Assembly (NCBI GenBank): GCA_003993805.1
Contig: RSEF01000004.1
Coordinates: 15,432,167-15,496,166, forward strand
DNA from: Himantopus leucocephalus
Lineage: Eukaryota; Chordata; Aves; Charadriiformes; Recurvirostridae
Reading direction: 5' to 3'
DNA length: 64,000 bases
In this document: piece by piece, positions 60,233-64,000 of the stretch
Layout: every line of letters starts with the position of its first letter
Position numbering within the stretch: position 1 is the first letter of the stretch
The notes under the pieces: generated by a model
What the model was told of the DNA's origin: nothing
The model's input: only the letters and a program-made list of their open reading frames with translations
The model's database searches: none
Translations under genes and position numbers: made by a program

Positions 60233-63200
60233 GCAGCGTAGCCTGATGGAAACAATAAAATCCTTGAGGCTATTTACGTTTATTGTGCTCGTTTTCCACA
60301 TTTCTGTCCAGAGAAGCAATGCAAGGCAACACTGAGCAGCTGCTGCAATTTGATCTATGCTAGTATACCCACAAACACGCACGGTCAGCAGTGCATTACC
60401 TGTAATCTCCTTTATATTAATCAGCACTCGCAGCTGGTTATAACTTTCCATTTGACAGGCAAGGTAGGAAGCTTAAACCTGGCTGTAGCAGAGTCCAGCT
60501 ATTCATTATGTGAGTTTGTTACGAAAGTCTGGCTGGTGGCTGAATTAAAGCACCACACTTGTGAACAGAGTAGCTGTTACAACTGCAGCAATAGGGATGT
60601 TCCCAGTCTGGGGCTAGGGTCCCAGTTTGCTGAGCATCGCAGAGCTTAGTCTCCTCCTAAGCTTGCAGGCCTGATAGGATGTTTTCTCTCTTGCAGATAC
60701 CATTCAAAATCTGGTGTACAACGACATAGGGAAAAGACAACAGCCATATACTTTTCCGCAATCAACAACACGCTGTTTTTATGTGAGAACAAGTAGACAG
60801 TGTTGAGACAGCACAGAGCATCACAGAACAACAGTGGTGAAGTGCTTAGTGAGGAATCAGAGCTGGAAAGGCCAGGAGAGAGTGAACATCGCTCTGCTCC
60901 TTCTCTCTCCATGTGCTGGCTGACAAGGCAGGTTGGACACAGGAACTGAAGCTCTGTTCAAGACATGATCCACTGAGGCTGGAAGAAACCTCTGGGGTTT
61001 GTCATTTCTGCCTGAACTGCAATGAGATACTTTTTCCTTCCTTATAATTTTTATAATAAATTGTTTCAAACTCTTGGCTTAGGTATATGGTAAAGATATA
61101 AAAGGGTGAGCGTGGAGATAAACAGCCTGCTTAGGCACCTTTAGTACAAGAAAACGCTGATGCAGGGCATCAAAACCAGGAAATACCAGAATTGCTTTAG
61201 TCAGGCTGCTAAAATGACATGCAATTATAAAAACCATTAGAAAAAAAAAAAAAGGCTGCATTTGCAGGGAATCCACACAGACTTGACTATTGCCACAGCT
61301 TCCTCCAGATTTCTCAGGGGTTCCTCAATGTCACAAACTGAACCCAGCCAGGACATGGACATCTGCATGAGGGGACAGCCCTTCTGTGGGGCTGAATGCA
61401 CACAGGTCACTAACTCCATGCTAGAGATGAGTAAAAAAAATTAAGAATAGTAGTTCTTGGGGATGCTATGACCATTGCTGTTACAGATGGGTTTATTCTA
61501 AATGACAGAAGCATTTAAATAACTGGGTAACAGTTTCCCCTCCAAAACTGCATTTCTTGGTACATCAGACATTGCTGACTCTTAAATTATAGTTTGTCAT
61601 AAAGTAGATTTTCCGTCCTTGCTCCACAGGAGCTAGCTGGTACAGTGATATCATTCCTAAGGAAAAGCCACAAACGCTTAAGTGAGCTACAGTCAAATTT
61701 GATTAAAAACAACACAAGTATTTAGAGTTCCAAAGAACAAAACTTTCCACAGCCAGCTGGCCTGGGGAAAAAAAAAATGAAGCCTTAGTTTGTGTAGACT
61801 CTCTTGTGTAGTAGCAGATTTGACTCAGTGCACTGGCATTTTGGATGCAAATGCTCAAAGGGTTGCGCTAGTAGAATGGACTCTGCAGAGAATAGATATA
61901 AAGGCCTGACTGTTGGAGAGCCTCATTCGTGCACCGGTGAGAAACAAGTCCAAACTGAAGTGTCTAGTAACAACGGGGCAAACAAAGAGCAGCCAAGAGG
62001 GACTGGAGCTGCAACAAGAGAGCAGGGCATGGAATAACAAGCTTCTGCAGTGAGAAATAAACTAAAACAAAAGGCTGGTTTGGAAAAGCTTTGGCAGTGG
62101 AAATAACAGGACACATGTACACAGATTTCTTCCAAATGGCCAGCTAACCACTGTTGCTTGTAAAGCTGTGCACACATTGTGTTCTGTGTTAGTGGTTAAT
62201 CCGCAGCTGATTAAGATCCACCCTGCCTGTGCGTGCACGAAGAGGCATCTAGCAAACAGACTGGGGGAATGATGCTTAATAACAGCACATCCAGTTGCGT
62301 GATTTGCGCTCACAATTATCTTTACAACCAGGAGCACAAGAGATACAAAAATGGTTCTTCTGAGCCTGAGAAAAGGAGCGTCTGTGTGTAATGCAATTAC
62401 TTCGCAGCTGTGATGTGAAACACATTGGTGCATCCTTCTTTTCAGAGGTGTGGAACACTGTGATGGTCTTCCCCTTCATCATGGAAGGCCCTGAATACAT
62501 TGGAACATCAGACTGAGGTCATGGCCTGTGGAAGTCTTCCACAGACTTCAGTGAGTTTTGGATGAGGCTCTGCAGCTGGGTAAGAAATAAGTATCCATGA
62601 CTGAGAGATTAATATTTCTATATAGAAAAGGATGAGTTCAAGACACTGCCCAGGTGCCCTGTGTGCTATATTTTAGCCTTTTTAATACTTCTTTGAGGTT
62701 ACATAATAATGTAAATTACAGGTTTATTCAGAATGACACCACACGCACTGATTGACACTTCTGCCACCGTGAGCAGTGGGAGCCCATCACACAATGAACA
62801 GTGCCAAGCTGCGAGGCATAACCTGCATCGCTGCAGGGGTCAGGAGGGAATCCTTCTCCTCCCGCTCCTGTAGACTGAACTGTATTGCCCAGGGAGCATT
62901 TCCAGCTAAAGCAAAAAAAGAGCCGGCCAGGGCCAGGGGCAAAATGAGGACTTGGTAGGCTAATGGTCTCATTTGGTGTGGCAAATCCTCTGAAATCCAC
63001 TGACAAATTAGGAACATAATCCCCTCACTTTTATTAGTGACATGCTTCAGTCTTCCATACAAATCGGAGACTACAGTTTCCCTATTACCACAAACTTCTA
63101 TGCAGTGATTTTTCTCAAAATAGGACGCATTCGTCAAACTGCCTGGTAGGAATGTCTTTGCCCCTGAACATAGCGAGGATTAAGGTGTGAAATTCCTGTT

Positions 63201-64000
63201 AGGGCAAGGGGATTAGGCTGTTGCGTTTACATAAGGATTTGACACAGAAGATCAGTTCATCGGTTGGTGCACGCAGGCTGATGCACAGCCTCTGTGAGGA
63301 GCTAACAGCTGATGGTTCAGAAGAGAGGGAAGCGCCTCCTTCACACATGCACTTACATCTTTTTGCATGACGTTGCTTGGAGGGGCCAATTCCTTCTTGA
63401 TCCCTTCAGTGATCACTCTAAACCCTAAAGCGTGAGCTACGGGATTGCCCTGATTGTTGTCTCAATATGTTTACATCTGAAGTAGTAAACTGGAAAGTAA
63501 TTGACAAGAAAAACTGTTAGATTTGGAATCAACAAAATCTATGGAAATACTGTGCACAGAAAAATATCTGGGAAGCACCAGCTCAGGGATGAAAACTACG
63601 CCATAAGTACCTGGATTAGAGAGACAAAACGTTTTCAGATAAAATAAGACCATAGCTGAAGCACATGTTTATTAACAAAGAAATACCACCTGTGTTGCTG
63701 TCCCGTCCCTGAAAAGATTAATGTAATAAGACCCTGTGCAGGCATGTGGGTATAAAAAAAAGGTCCCAAAACCCAGAGTGTCTCCTCTAACACCTGCTAT
63801 TACAGCTCGTGAATATGAGCCACCAAAATTCAGAGTCCTCATTTTCACAATCAGATCAGAAGATCACACCAGCTTAGTCCGTTCCTTCAGCAACTCTGCG
63901 TGCCAGATTTAGCACTGTGTTAGGCAGGTACATTTCTACTTTGGTTCACATTCCTCCATCTTCCTTGACTTTAGCCCTAGGAACAGAGTGGCCCAAACTC

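Noticed and set aside
60125..60451. Open frame with a poly-Gly stretch
   Set aside because: The glycines are the translation of the poly-C/poly-G artefact.
63350..63440. Possible upstream DCX exon near the end of the window
   Set aside because: Frames on the minus strand do not give the expected linker or second doublecortin domain residues, and there is no suitable acceptor/donor pair.

Overview
The window is vertebrate nuclear DNA, most probably from a bird. Three minus-strand CR1 LINE fragments, sparse old MIR-like debris, no young SINE families and long non-coding stretches all fit a sauropsid genome with low repeat content. I cannot name the species. No bacterial, viral, CRISPR or operon-like structure is present.

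The one gene I can support is the 3' half of doublecortin (DCX), a microtubule-associated protein of migrating neurons, on the minus strand. Four coding exons were placed to the base from splice sites and protein identity: 33225-33327 (end of the second doublecortin domain), 29172-29309 (start of the Ser/Pro-rich tail, with two in-frame donors 15 bases apart), 19173-19267 (rest of the Ser/Pro tail) and 16494-16550 (last 18 residues and stop). Lengths and phases agree with human DCX numbering from residue 236 to 360, so the C-terminal third of the protein is intact. Exons for the N-terminus, the first doublecortin domain and most of the second were not found. They should lie beyond position 64000, which makes the intron starting at 33328 longer than 30 kb.

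Layout from low to high coordinate: 1-4337 is downstream flank with no gene I can recognise. About 4575-16493 is a proposed very long DCX 3' UTR, with its best poly(A) signal at 4591-4596. From 16494 to 33327 are the four exons and three introns (2.6, 9.9 and 3.9 kb). From 33328 to 64000 is part of one large intron, with two CR1 fragments, several candidate regulatory islands rich in homeodomain-type TAAT cores, and assembly defects.

Six single-N gaps occur. Four (4456, 37428, 43202, 49306) are flanked by 92-138 bp direct repeats that differ by a few substitutions, mostly T/C. These look like unmerged overlapping contig ends, not biology. A fifth N (60232) follows a 52-base poly-C run that is probably also artefactual.

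I found no new biological system. The observations most worth checking are the tandem alternative donors of the DCX tail exon, the approximately 12 kb 3' UTR with a miR-128-type site, and intronic islands with inverted TAAT or TGACA sites.
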